From Budorcas taxicolor (lineage: Eukaryota > Chordata > Mammalia > Artiodactyla > Bovidae), in NCBI RefSeq assembly GCF_023091745.1, contig NC_068912.1, positions 54,304,567 through 54,368,566 of the forward strand: a stretch of 64,000 nucleotides of DNA, given 5' to 3'. Shown here in pieces: positions 11,647 to 22,945 of this stretch. Within the stretch, counting starts at the first letter, position 1, and each line of letters begins with the position of its first letter. A program made the position numbers and the translations under genes. Below the pieces are notes generated by a model, which was given only the letters and a program-made list of their open reading frames with translations, was not told where the DNA came from and made no database searches.

Positions 11647-14278
11647 GGGAGATTGGGCCAAGAAAACATTGCTATGATTTCTGTCAGAGCATGTTTTGCT
11701 TATGCTCTCTTATAGGGGTTTTATGGTACCATGTTTTATAGGTCTTTAAATGATTTTGAGTTTATTTTTGTATAAAATGTGACAGTGTTCTAATTTCATT
11801 GGTTTACATGAGGCTGTCCAGCTTTACCTATATGAGTTTTTAAGGAGACTATCTTTTCTCCTTGTATATTCTTCCTTTCTTTGTTGTAGATAACGAGCCA
11901 TAGTTGTATGGGTTTATTTGGGGTCAATTTTTTTTCCATTGATCCATATGCCTGTTTTTGTATTAGTACCACACTGTGTTAATAACTGTATATTTTAGCA
12001 TAGTCTGGAAGGGTTACATCACCAGCTTTATTTTTTGTTCCCTCTATATCCACATTAGTGAGAGGTTTTTTTTTTTTTTTTTATCATGACTGGATGTTGA
12101 ATTTTATCAAACACTTTTTTCTGCATCTATTGAGGTGATCATGTGGATTTTGCCATTTTAATTACAATGTATCTTGGTTTGGTCTCTTTGGGCTCATCTG
12201 TTTGGAGTCTTCTTTCCTTCCTGTACCTGAATATCTGTTTCCTTCTTTAGGTTTGGAAAAATTTCAGCCATAAGTTCTTCAAATGCTTTTTAAATCCTCC
12301 TTTCTCTTTCTTCTTAGATCCCTACTCTGGGTAGATTGGCATGCTTTATATTATTTTATAATCTGATATATTGCTCCCCCCACCACCACCACCATTTTTC
12401 TGTCTGCTGTTCTGCCTGGGTGATTTTCATTATTCTATCTTTCATATCACTTACCTTTTTTTTGTATTATTTAGTTTGCTATTTATTGCTTTTAGCTTAG
12501 CTTTTATCCTGGCAAATGAGTTTTCTAATTTCAGCTGGTCCTTCTTTGTAGTTTTTAGTTTTTTGTTATAGGGGTCTGCATTTTTATTGGTAGTCTTTCC
12601 TGATTCCTTTAGCGTTTTTATAGCCTTCTTTTTGAACTCAGAGTCTGGTAGACAGTGAAACAAAGAATTTCATTGTTCTTTCAGGGGAATTCTCTTGATC
12701 TTTTAATTGGGAGTGGTTCTTCTGCTTCTTCATTTTACTTTTCTCTGAACAAATGAGAACTTCAATGAATTGATAAGAATTCAGAATTCGGTTATCTGCT
12801 GTGGTCTAGAAGGGCCGTTTTTATGTGGGAGAGTTCCTGTGTGGCTGGCATGCGTCTAATGTTTCTGGTGAGAGTGCTGTTCTTAGCCCTGGTGCCTCCA
12901 TCTTTCCTCGGTGAGTGGGGTCCATTAATGGGCAAGTGATTAGTGTTGTGGTGAACAGAGCCTGCACTGGATGTCGAGTGTGGCCTTCTCTTTGCTCTGT
13001 GGTTGTCATGGCCCTGCTGGGGGCAGAGTCTGCTCCCCAGTTGTTGGAGATGAAGCCATCTGTTTCTGAGACATGGCCTGTGTTAGGAGAGGCTGGGAGA
13101 AAAGCCACTGAGTATTCCTCTGCTGGACCAATCCACCAGGGAGTACACTCTGTGGTGCTGCCTGCCACCCACTGTGCTGGCTTACAGGGTACACTGTTCT
13201 TGGCACTGCTCTTGGCCCTGCCTCAATTGTGGAGATGCAGGCTATCAGCCCGGGTGCCCCTCAGGTGCTGTGCTGATAAAACCAGCAGTGCAGATCTGTC
13301 ACCATAGATATTCTAAGGTCAGGCACTGGGACTGCTGTCATCACATACCTGGACCTGCTGTGGAGGCGGTGGAATCAGCCCAGATCCCAGGTCCCCCCTC
13401 AGTGTGCAAGCACCCACAACACTCACAGCTGCTGGCATCAGACCCACCCCAGCCATGAGAGCATCAGTAATCTACTTGGATGTCCCACAGGTGCTGAGTT
13501 TACAAGCAGTGTAAACCACAGATCACAGGGCTGCTGGGACAAGGGTCAGATTTCAGCCCTGCCTCTGCCTGTGGTCAACTCACAGGTACTGATGGGTTCC
13601 CAGAGCTCTTAGAGATGGAGGCCACCCACTGTAAGCAGGCAGAGATTGTGGCTGTGATGGCGGGCCCTATGCCTCAATATCCAAGCTGTAACAATAGGGC
13701 TTCTATGGGGGATCTGGGCTCCACCCTGCAAACACTCTTGTTTGCAGCTTGTACCACATTCCTGCCCCTTCAGGCTGTATTTATGAGCCAGTCCCAGTCT
13801 TCTCCTCAAGTCTGTCCACCGAAACCTGAGTTTCCTTACCCAGCCTCTGTGTGCACCAGCCAAGGCATACCTTGGGAGGGGGAGTGCAGTGATGGGCATG
13901 GACCCTCTGTGCTGGTCTCCCTCTCTTCTGCCTGCTGCAAGCTTGCTGGTGCTCTCTCCTCTGAGCCTCCAAAACTCCCTATCTGTCCCAGTTGATCTCC
14001 TGGCTGGTTAAGGGTGTTCCCAGGGTGAGGGAACATTTCCTCTTTCACAGCTTCCTCCTAGGGCTGCAGTTCCTATCCTGATTCCTTGTTTTCTTTCTTC
14101 CTACTTGGCACTGCTTGGTTATGTGGTGATCTTTCTTACAGTGTTGATTGTATGAGATCTTCTTTCAGGGTTCAGTAGGCAGTCTGCCAGAACTGTTCCA
14201 CAGTAGATGTATTTTTGAAGTGTCTATAGGAGGAGGTAAGCTCCACATCCTTCTATTCCATTATTTGGTCTCCCTGAC

Positions 14279-14914
14279 ATATTCATTGTTTTTATTTGAT
14301 ATAGTGATTATCAATTTTATTGCTTAGGCTCACTGCTAATATGTAAACCCTTTGAATATATTGTCATCTTCATTGTATTTGTTTTTCAAGTGTTTTAAAA
14401 TGTTTGTAAATATTATGAAATAGTCTTCTTGAGTGTATTCATTATCATATTTATCTGCTTTTTATAATTAATAAAGATAAGTAATGTTTAGTAACAGTAC
14501 ATAGACATTTAATTTAATTAGATCTATTCTGAGTTTTCAGTTGTGACTAGGATAGTATACATTGTGACTTACTTTTTGTTAAATGAATATGTGATATTGC
14601 TTATTATTGAACAATGAATTGCTTAAAGGCACTCTATGTTGTTTTTTACTATCTCATTTTATCCCATTCAGGAAAAAAAAAGGAGGCTCTTTGTGGAATG
14701 TATTATCAGAATTCCTTTTTAGATGAGGAAACTGAGGACACAGGAAATGTCAATGTAATTGACAAAACTCAGATTTTACTTTTAATTCTGTTTTCAAGGT
14801 TTTTTCCTTTGTATCAATACTTTACTATCTGAAATAACAAATGGAAAACTGATTAAAGAAATAAGAATGAATTTCTGAGAAGACTGCTAGTGCTTGCTCT
14901 AATATGTTTTCCAG
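14279..14914 (+). repeat. Intron stretch with a MIR relic near 14690-14775
   Basis: Mostly AT-rich intron. The segment TTAGATGAGGAAACTGAGGA at about 14718 matches the conserved MIR core. The stretch ends at the acceptor of pseudogene exon 4. Confidence 0.55.
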
Positions 14915-15004
14915 GGTGATCTTTGCCCTAGCTGTGCTTCTGAGCAGCTCTCTGGTAAACAACAGCATGAGCACCATCAACAATGATGCACTGGAGAAAC
15001 TGCA
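14915..15004 (+). pseudogene. GBP pseudogene exon 4 (20-nt deletion)
   Basis: It begins after CCAG with GGTGA and ends at CTGCA before GTATCC, as in the intact gene (53129-53238). It is 90 nt, not 110. The missing 20 nt fall right after GGTGA, shift the frame, and remove the conserved NQNDSW-type stretch. Both splice sites are kept. Confidence 0.92.
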
Positions 15005-15191
15005 GTATCCTTCCCAGTTTTATTGAGAAATTGATGAGAATGGAGACCGAATTGGATTTCCCTTCCCTGTGGCTGAGTTGCCTTTGTGGAACAGTGGGGA
15101 CCAAGGGCAAAGGAGAATGTTTATAATCATTTTTATGAGGAAACTGTGGGAATTGTGGGTAGAAATTTCTTTTTCCTTAACCAAGTCCTAG

Positions 15192-15387
15192 CTATGTGTC
15201 AGAGCTCCCAGAAATCACCAGGGCCAAGTCCACTCCAAACTGGATGAAGTAAAAAATTCCACAGAGTATATGGATTTCTTTCCAGACTTTATCTGGGCTG
15301 TATGGGATTTCACCCTGAAGTTGAAGGTACATGTTTATCCTATCACAGAAGATGAGTACTTGGACAATGCCTTGAAGCTGATTAGAG
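15192..15387 (+). pseudogene. GBP pseudogene exon 5 (frameshift, stop)
   Basis: After a TAG acceptor the frame reads YVSELPEITRAKSTPN and then hits TAA at 15250-15252. A one-base shift restores DEVKNSTEYMDFFPDFIW and EDEYLDNALKL. The GBP guanine-specificity motif T(L/V)RD is altered to AVWD. The donor GT is present at 15388. Confidence 0.92.
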
Positions 15388-15711
15388 GTATCAGAGCGTG
15401 GCCTAGGCAGTGAGTAGTCAAGTAGAGGGTGGGATCTACTAAATACTGTCCATTATCTCTGGGGTTGCTTTTATATTCGAAACTTGTTCAAGGGCCATAG
15501 AAATGGTGACTGCGATCTAGGTTGTTATTCCTTGATAAGTTCTAGTGACTACAGTTACGCTCACCCAAGAAGAATAGGGCTTAACAAAGTGAAATTATTC
15601 AAAACTAGTTTGTACTGAAGATAATTTGTACCTTAACATTCAGATACAATAGGGAACTAAGACTTTTCAAGAACCAGATGCTTGCTTCCCTTATTATGCT
15701 TCTCCCTTCAA

Positions 15712-16199
15712 AAGCAGAAGAGACATTACTTTGCCAAAAAGGTCCGTCTAGTCAAGGCTATGGTTTTTGCAGTAGTCATGTATGGATGTGAGAGTTGGAC
15801 TGTGAAGAAAGCTGAGTGCTGAAGAATTGATGCTTTTGAACTGTGGTGTGGAGAAGACTCTTGAGAGTCCCTTGGACTGCAAGGAGATCCAACCAGTCCA
15901 TTCTGAAGGAGATCAGCCCTGGGATTTCTTTGGAAGGAATGATGCTAAAGCTGAAACTCCAGTACTTTTGCCACCTCATGTGAGGAATTGACTCATTGGA
16001 AAAGACTCTGATGCTGGAAGGAGTTGGGGGCAGGAGGAAAAGGAGACGACAGAGGATGAGATGGCTGGATGGCATCACTGACTCGATGGATGCAAGTCTG
16101 AGTGAATTCTGGGAGTTGGTGATGGACAGGGAGGCCTGGAGTGCTGCAATTCACGGGGTCACAAACAGTCGAACACAGCTGAGTGACTGAACTGAACTG
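15712..16199 (+). mobile_element. 5'-truncated BovB, sense
   Basis: BovB 3' fragment from CAAAAGCAGAAGAGACATTA to the ACTGAACTGA tail, inserted in intron 5 of the pseudogene. Confidence 0.92.
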
Positions 16200-16286
16200 A
16201 TTTGATTTGAGAAAAACAATGATAATTGTTAGGCCTAAAATTATAATGAAAGATATATTTCCTTAGTTTTTATTCTTCTCAAGGAA

Positions 16287-16369
16287 ATAACTTTCTGGAG
16301 TGTGGATAGGAAGGCCATAACTTTCTAAAGTGTGGATAGGAAGGCTATAACTTTCTAAAGTGTGGATAG
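16287..16369. repeat. 30-bp minisatellite, almost three copies
   Basis: The unit ATAACTTTCTAAAGTGTGGA plus ten more bases starts at 16287, 16317 and 16347. The units differ by one to three bases. The stretch from here to 17050 shows no gene. Confidence 0.95.
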
Positions 16370-17050
16370 TTGTATCTTCTACAAAATGTGACTTTAAACC
16401 TTAAAAAACCTGATGATTTTTCAACCTATACTTTTTCATTATTTCTGATAACAACCTGATCTTTCATTTTATTTTCCTCATCATATCATTCTTTTTATTC
16501 TAACATATTTAGTCATTATTTAGGCATATTTACTTACTTGGTCACTATTTTAAATTAGTAAGTCATTGTAATGAATTACATTTAAAGGTGGGTGAGTACT
16601 GGAAAAAACTGCTGTGCTTATGGAGTAGTGGTAAGTTCTTCAAATTACATTTAGGTTCCTTTTAGTCTTCAGAGTTTCTACCCAAAATGGCTAGTCTTAT
16701 TTGTATTATGTGAATTTAATCAATGAAGTTTTCCTTAACTGAACACGGTATCTATGTCCCATGTTAATCATTACTCCATTACTTTTGTTTGTAGTTTCTC
16801 TTCATTTTGTTCCTAAGGTTTACTTCCAAGATGAGTTGGAGTAAACCAGAAATTGATATTATTATCATTCATTAAATCTTTTATTTGATAAACATCTAAT
16901 GAACTGAGTACCATGTGTATTTCTGTGCTTTGAAGATGTAAATTTCTTATTCAGAGCTGCTGTTTCCAAAAATTGCTCTCCAGGGACATGCCATCCTAGG
17001 GAGTTTCACTTTTAATATTTATGTATGTGTTAGAGGAGTTCTATGAGAAT

Positions 17051-18427
17051 CAGTTCAGTTCAGTTCAGTTCAGTCGCTCAGTTGTGTCTGACTCTTTGTA
17101 ACCCCATGAATCGCAGCACGCCAGGCCTCCCTGTCCATCACCAACTCCTGGAGTTCACTCAGACTCATGTCCATCGAGTCAGTGATGCCATCCAGCCATC
17201 TCATCCTCGGTCATCCCCTTCTCCTCCTGCCCCCAATCCCTCCCAGCATCAGAGTCTTTTCCAATGAGTCAACTCTTCGCATGATGTGGCCAAAGTACTG
17301 GAGTTTCAGCTTCAGCATCATTCCTTCCAAAGAAATCTCAGGGTTGATCTCCTTCAGAATGGACTGGTTGGATCTCCTTGCAGTCCAAGGGACTTGCAAG
17401 AGTCTTCTCCAACACCACAGTTCAAAAGCATCAATTCTTCGGTGCTCAGCCTCCTTCACAGTCCAACTCTTACATCCATATAGGACCTCTGGAAAAACTA
17501 TAGCCTTGGCTAGACGGACCTTAGTCGGCAAAGTAATGTCTCTGCTTTTGAATATGCTGTCTAGGTTGGTCATAACTTTCCTTCCAAGGAGTAAGCGTCT
17601 TTTAATTGCATGGCTGCTATCACCATCTGCAGTGATTCTGACACTGTTTCCACTGTTTCCCCATCTATTTGCCATGAAGTGATGAGACAGGATGCCATGC
17701 TCTTCGTTTTCTGAATGTTGAGCTTTAAGCCAACTTTTTCAGTCTCCTCTTTCACTTTCATCAAGAGGCTTTTTAGTTCCTCTTCACTTTCTGCCATAAG
17801 GGTAGTGTCATCTGCATATCTGAGGTTATTGATATTTCTCCTGGCAATCTTGATTCCAGCTTGTGTTTCTTCCAGTCCAGCGTTTCTCATGATGTACTCT
17901 GCATAGAAGTTAACTAAGCAAGGTGACAATATACAGCCTTGACATACTCCTTTCCCTATTTGGAACCAGCCTGTTGTTCCATGTCCAGTTCTGACTGTTG
18001 CTTCCTGACCTGCATACAGATTTCTCAAGAGGCAGGTCAGGTGGTCTGGTATTCCCATCTCTTTCAGAATTTTCCACAGTTTATTGTGATCCACACAGTC
18101 AAAGGCTTTGGTATAGTCAAGAAAGCAGAAATAGATGTTTTTCTGGAACTCTCTTGCTTTTTCCATGATCCAGCGGATGTTGGCAATTTGATCTCTGGTT
18201 TCTCTGCCTTTTCTAAAACCAGCTCGAACATCTGGAAGTTCACAGTTCACGTATTGCTGAAGCCTGGCTTGGAGAATTTTGAGCATTACTTTACTAGCAT
18301 GTGAGATGAGTGCAATTGTGCAATAGTTTGAGCATTCTTTGGCATCGCCTTTCTTTGGAATTGGAATGAAAACTGACCTTTTCCAGTCCTGTGGTCACTG
18401 CTGAGTTTTCCAAATTTGCTGTCATAT
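17051..18427 (-). mobile_element. 5'-truncated BovB, antisense, with possible 7-bp TSD
   Basis: It starts with four CAGTT repeats and runs to the RT/linker region. TGAGAAT occurs at 17044-17050 and 18428-18434, a plausible target-site duplication. It lies in intron 5 of the pseudogene. Confidence 0.92.
17570..18286 (-). pseudogene. BovB reverse transcriptase fragment (238 codons)
   Basis: It shows DYTKAFDCVDHNKLW, QGCILSPCLVN and an intact YADD catalytic motif (complement of 17807-17818). A deletion within the later SDFIFLGSKITADG block shifts the frame, so the product ends early. It has no endonuclease. Confidence 0.9.
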
Positions 18428-18521
18428 TGAGAATAGAAGACTCCAAAGATAAAAAAATATACCTACTCATAAAACTTTTAGTTGCCTTATGCCAAACTCT
18501 ATTGTTTTCTTTCTTCTTTAG

Positions 18522-18768
18522 GTCAGAATTCCAAAGTTAAAAATTCCAACATATCCAGGGAGTGTATCAGGCATCTTTTTTCCAAAATGGAAATGTTTCA
18601 TCTTTGTCCAGCCAGTATATGAAAAGGAATTCCTAGCCCATATTGAGGAAATTTTGGAAAGACAAGTGGATCCTAAATTCAAGGAACAATCAAATAATTT
18701 CTGTTTTTGTATCTTTATCCATGCAAGGACCAAGACCCTCAGGGAAGGGGTGAAGGTCACTGGAAATG
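18522..18768 (+). pseudogene. GBP pseudogene exon 6 (frameshift)
   Basis: The acceptor TTTAG and donor GTGAGT are intact. The first frame reads QNSKVKNSNISRECIRHLF and meets TGA at 18620-18622. Shifting one base recovers FPKWKCFIFVQPVYEKEFL and SNNFCFCIFIHARTKTLREG. This is the end of the GTPase domain. The donor falls after AAT-G, which gives the expected phase for exon 7. Confidence 0.92.
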
Positions 18769-19489
18769 GTGAGTTTGCTTTTTCAAAGTTATATTTCTGT
18801 GTGGCCTGTTATGTGTTGATTATTTATAATATATTTTCTTTAGTAGTTTTGTTTTGTAAGTAGAAGTGTGTAGTTATTTTAAAAACTGTCATGCCTCAGA
18901 CATAAATAAGTAAATGTTTTAGAAATTCATTGTCATTATGGGATCAACAAATTCCTTTCCAAAACCCTTGTCACTGCTATCTGGGGTTGCTGAATTTAAG
19001 AAAAATCCCACCATTGGTAATAAAATCACTAGCTGGGTATAAAAATAGAGGACATTGTCTTCTCAGGGAAAGTTCTATACTATGTCTTTTTCTCAAGGAG
19101 ACTTCTTAAGAATTTACTGCAGTCCAAAATAACTATTAGTTTCTGAGTCCCTGAAAATCCATGAACAGTTTAGGAATTAGGAATAAACATTATTTTTATT
19201 ATCCTGTAGAATTTATTTGTGCAGTTTATATTCTTCTTTTAATTTGTGTTAACCTGAAATAATTTTTCTCAGATACCTCTAATTATGTTAGATGAAGATA
19301 GATATTTAATATTTTTAATGTTATGAACTAGAGAATAATAAAGAGTGTGAAAATGAAGGTGACGACAGTGGAAATAAGTAGGTGTGTGTGTGTGTGAATG
19401 TGTGTGTCTGGTTTAAGAACTGTAATTTCACAACCTTGAATCTCACTGAGTGAGAACTTGATATTTATTCATATTTCTACTTTATTCAG
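18769..19489. other. Pseudogene intron 6
   Basis: Non-coding, apart from a short TG microsatellite at about 19382-19410. No repeat of recent origin seen. Confidence 0.6.
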
Positions 19490-19796
19490 GGCTGGCTACT
19501 CTGGTGGTAACTTAGGTGGATGCCATTAATACTGGAACAATTCCTTGTTTGGAGAATGCAGTGACAACTCTGGCCCAGTTGGAGAATTCAGAAGTTGTGC
19601 AGAAGGCAGCTGATCACTACAATGAGCAGACGACCCAGGGAATGAGCCTCCCTGCAGACCCAGGGAATGAGCTTCCCTGCAGACATGCTCCAGGAGCTGC
19701 TGGAAGTGCACGTAACCTGTGAAAGGGAATCCATTGTCATATTCATGGGGGTGGTCCTTCAAGGATGACTGATAGAAATTCCAGAAGAAGCTCATG
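19490..19796 (+). pseudogene. GBP pseudogene exon 7 (nonsense codon, 25-bp duplication)
   Basis: It aligns with exon 7 of the intact gene: LATLVVT, stop, VDAINTGTIPCLENAVTTLA. The TAG at 19513-19515 replaces the expected Tyr codon. A 25-bp unit is tandemly duplicated (19634-19658 and 19659-19683, one mismatch) and shifts the later frame. The length is 307 nt against 281 in the intact gene. It would have encoded the start of the helical domain. Confidence 0.93.
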
Positions 19797-20097
19797 GTAC
19801 TTTGTCTTAGTATTTGTCCTTTTTGATTCTTGCCCTTCTAGAGTGATGCCTGGGGTTTATCTGCTATTCAGGGAAAAGTAGTCTGGATTCTCATGAGAGA
19901 CAGAGAGAGAATGCTAGAGGACTATTTTTCTTTCTTTTTCCTTAAAGCTTGGGAAAGTTTTCAGGATCTCTCTGATTTCTCAAGCAAAAGTAGCATTGAG
20001 CATTGATTTCTCCTTTAGTGATTGTCGCATGGTTCCAGAACTCCACTAAGTCATTCCTGAGATGGTTGTTTGCTGGGTATAATCATTCCTGTTCCTA

Positions 20098-20246
20098 GAT
20101 AGGAGACAGAGGTTGAGATAATTGGATGGCATCACCGACTTCATGGACATGAGTCTGACCAAACTTCAGGAAATAGTGAAGGACAGGGAAGCCTGGTGTG
20201 CTACAGTTCATGGAGTCACAAAGAATTGGACACGACTGAACAACAT
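20098..20246 (+). mobile_element. BovB/BovA-type 3' fragment
   Basis: Diverged BovB 3' end (TTGGATGGCATCACCGACTT to TTGGACACGACTGAACAACA) in pseudogene intron 7. It lacks a long ACTGA tail. Confidence 0.8.
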
Positions 20247-20456
20247 TCCTTGATATTTGATTTCCATGGGCAAACTTTCTTAACAAAAGCAAGTGTGTTA
20301 TATTTATTTTCTTTATTAGTTGTCTTTCTATTTACTTTCTTTATTAGTTGTCATTGTTTTATTGAAGACAGAGCCATGGGATGCTATAGCTGCTAGGAAT
20401 GATAGAGAATAGATAACCACAGTATTTCACAGATCATACTCTTGCAGAGGTTTCAG

Positions 20457-20684
20457 TGTGTGCATGCCTGGTTAGTCTCTTCAGTTGTGTCCAACTCTTT
20501 GTGGTCCTATGGACTATAGCCCACCAGGTTCTCCTGACCATGGGATTCTCCGGGAAAGAATACTGGAGTGGGTTGCCATGCCCTTCTCCAGAGGATCTTC
20601 CCAATCCAGGGATTGAACCCACATCTCTTATGTTTCCTGCATTGGCAGGCAGGTTCTTTACCACTTGTGCCACCTGGGAAGCCC
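20457..20684 (-). mobile_element. Bov-tA SINE, antisense, with perfect 13-bp TSD
   Basis: GCAGAGGTTTCAG at 20444-20456 and 20685-20697 flanks a complete antisense Bov-tA (BovA body first, tRNA-like head ending GGGAAGCCC). Confidence 0.95.
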
Positions 20685-20861
20685 GCAGAGGTTTCAGAGT
20701 TGGGAATAAACATCTGTGTTTTGGCTACATTGCTTGTGTGGTTCCACTGGAATGGTTTTCTCATGAGGACCACCTTAGACCAATTCTTCTACCATATTCC
20801 TTGGAAATTTATCTTCTCTGTTCCATGCTTCTGGTGACATTCCTCTACATTTACCCTGTAG

Positions 20862-21071
20862 GCATTTAAAAAGAATAAAGAAGTTTTATTGCTGCAGAAT
20901 GAAGAGGCATTTACTAAATACTGCCAGGCTATACTTGATCTACTTTCAAAGGCCCTAATGAAAAGTATTTCAGAAGGAAGTTTCTCTGTTCCTGGAGGGA
21001 ACAAACTCTACAGGAAAGCAATGGAAAGGTTACAATGGAACTATTTCCATGTGCCCACGAAAGGAGTGAAG
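20862..21071 (+). pseudogene. GBP pseudogene exon 8 (open frame)
   Basis: This is the best-preserved relic: 210 nt, three fewer than the 213 of the intact gene, with an AG acceptor, a GTGAGG donor and no stop. It reads LLLQNEEAFTKYCQAILDL and SFSVPGGNKLYRKAMERL, ending FHVPTKGVK, which is helical-domain sequence close to GBP6-like proteins. Confidence 0.92.
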
Positions 21072-21579
21072 GTGAGGAACAAGGGGAGCATGGGGAGCCT
21101 ACAGAATAGAGTCTGGGGATCTCTTGAAAATCTGAGAGCAAAACACCATGTGTGGGTAATGAGAGAGCATAAAAAAATCATGACAGCTTTAGTTTTTAAG
21201 GCCCACTACATGGTATTTATCCCTGAGGAGAAATGTCCATCCCCCACCCCACTGAAATGGATTTCTAAAATCACAAGAGACAGAACAGAAATTATTCATT
21301 TCTTCATATAACAAAGTAACATTTTATGTGTCACGTTGAGGATTTATGATGCAAAGTCAGAATCTTTGTATTCAAGGCTGGATCAAAATGCAAGAGGAAG
21401 TCAAATAAATAGACAATTGCATATAGAGGGATAGCACTTTATGTAACTGTGATCCTGGGCTTCACTGATGGTGATAATAAACCTAATGATAATAACACAC
21501 CAGAGTATATTGAAGCATTATTGCCTAGAGGCATACTGCTAAGCTGTTTCTCTAAACAGTTTTATTTAATTCTGGTAAA

Positions 21580-21725
21580 AATGTTCCATAATGCTTATAA
21601 AAAATCTGCTTTTATAGATGTTACAGATCTAGGAGGCACAGGATGGCTAAATAACTTGCCTAAAGTTACACACCTCACAAGAGGCAGGAGAGAACAGCAG
21701 CATATATTAGAGTCTGATTTTCACA
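21580..21725 (+). repeat. MIR relic
   Basis: GGATGGCTAAATAACTTGCC followed by TAAAGTTACACACCTCACAAG and AGAGTCTGATTTT matches the MIR core and downstream arm in sense. It lies where exons 9-10 of the pseudogene would be expected. No exon was seen between 21072 and 22373. Confidence 0.65.
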
Positions 21726-22104
21726 TTGGGCACATAGTTTAGGAAAATTCCCTGGATAAGGAGGGGGATATAAATGGAAATATTCGTACATGTTGTTGAA
21801 ATTGAGATGTTATTCAAAGGGAAGAGCCCCAAGTAAATGTGCAAACATATGAGATTGTGAGTTTGTACAACTACATGTAATTCTGACTCCTTGATTCCTG
21901 GAGCAGATGAAAGGAAATATCACTGGGCAGGGGACTGGAGGGTTCCCATTTCCTACTCCAGGGGAGCTTCCCTAGCAGCTGAGCAAAATTCACACCCTAA
22001 TGGTGTGTGAATGTTAGTAAGGTTGGGAACTATTCTTCCTCTCACTGTCCAGATCTAACTCAGAAGATATTCTCTGCTGTAAATATTACCCTTTGATGAT
22101 CTAA

Positions 22105-22238
22105 CACTGCTGCTGCTGCTAAGTTGCTTCAGTCGTGTCCGACTCTGTGCGACCCCATAGACGGCAGCCCTTAAGGCTCCCCTGTCCCTGGGATTCTCCA
22201 GGCAAGAACACTGGAGTGGGTTCCCATTTCCTTCTCCA
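22105..22238 (-). mobile_element. Bov-A SINE, antisense, with perfect 11-bp TSD
   Basis: TGATGATCTAA at 22094-22104 and 22239-22249 flanks a CTGCTGCTGCTAAGTTGCTT-starting BovA unit. It is in the last intron of the pseudogene. Confidence 0.95.
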
Positions 22239-22373
22239 TGATGATCTAATAAGAGAGAATAATTATATGTGTCAAACAGATAATTTAGCAAAGTTCTTAA
22301 ATATAAAATCTGATTTTTGAAAAAATAAGATTTTTCAAACCTTGCATTTTCCTCTTACGTTCCTCTGTTTTAG

Positions 22374-22605
22374 GTTCAAATCAAGGTTCAGATCAATCTG
22401 CTTATTGAAGGATTTAGTGGGATAGCTGAGGGGATGAAAGCAGAGATGAATCATCTCAGAAACAATTGAGAAGAGTAAAAAGGATAAAGCTCCCTGGATT
22501 TCACAGAGCTTGGACACAATTGCCACTGAAGTACCTGCAATTCTGTCTGCTCCTGCTAAACTAATTGGCCAGGGTCTGAAGAACCTGAGGTCACTGTTTA
22601 AATAG
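22374..22605 (+). pseudogene. GBP pseudogene last coding exon (frameshift)
   Basis: After CTGTTTTAG it reads VQINLLIEGFSGIAEGMKA and EMNHLRN. A one-base shift near 22465 then gives KKDKAPWISQSLDTIATEV, PAILSAPAKLIGQGLKNL and RSLFK before TAG (22603-22605). The long tail without a CaaX box is typical of the GBP4/6/7 branch. Confidence 0.88.
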
Positions 22606-22945
22606 GATTAGCTTTTACAGACAAAGGTACAGAACAGTTTACATAGTCTAGAGATAGAGACAAACACTTCTAGAAGCTATCTTGATGATTTTATTTCATA
22701 TTAGTGGGAAATAATGAACTGTTGAATAAATCATGTTAAGACAACTTGACAGCCACTTAGAAAAAAAAGATTATATATTATTTATATAAATATACATATG
22801 TATATATAATGGCAGAGTAAATTCCAGATTTCCTACATTTAAACATGAAAATTAAAATTATACAAGTTGGTTAACACAAAAAAGTTTTGAAAATCTCAGA
22901 ATGTGGTAGTCTTTTCTAAGCAAGACACAAAACCCAGATTACATC

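Larger units (their letters stand above)
7516..14278 (-). mobile_element. Old antisense L1 with a GC-rich 5' end, heavily interrupted
   Basis: L1 pieces in consistent antisense order occupy 7516-7710, 9030-9290, about 9920-10243, 10723-10833, 10941-11202 and 11647-14278. They run from the 3' UTR through ORF2 to ORF1 (about 12180-12720) and a GC-rich 5' UTR (about 12790-14278). The middle of ORF2 appears to be missing. Frames of 60-130 codons around 12821-13995 are chance frames in the 5' UTR. BovB and SINE insertions account for the gaps. The L1 starts right at the exon 3 donor of the pseudogene. Confidence 0.82.
7385..22605 (+). pseudogene. GBP4/6/7-type guanylate-binding protein pseudogene
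   Basis: Seven exon relics lie in gene order and correct spacing: exons 3 (7385-7512), 4 (14915-15004), 5 (15192-15387), 6 (18522-18768), 7 (19490-19796), 8 (20862-21071) and the last coding exon (22374-22605). Exon boundaries with AG acceptors and introns are kept, so this is a duplicated gene copy and not a processed retrocopy. Wording such as AKTKTLREG-like text in exon 6 (ARTKTLREGVKVTGN) and LLIEGFSGI in the last exon match the GBP4/6/7 branch better than GBP1/2/5, and no CaaX box ends it. Exon 2 with the P-loop and exons 9-10 were not found, and at least six disabling changes are present. The exon 2 loss could also reflect a position left of the window. Branch assignment is by remembered family sequence. 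Confidence 0.9.

Noticed and set aside
12821..13995. Several 60-130 codon frames on both strands in the GC-rich block
   Set aside because: Overlapping frames on both strands with no splice pattern or family resemblance. The block reads as L1 5' UTR.
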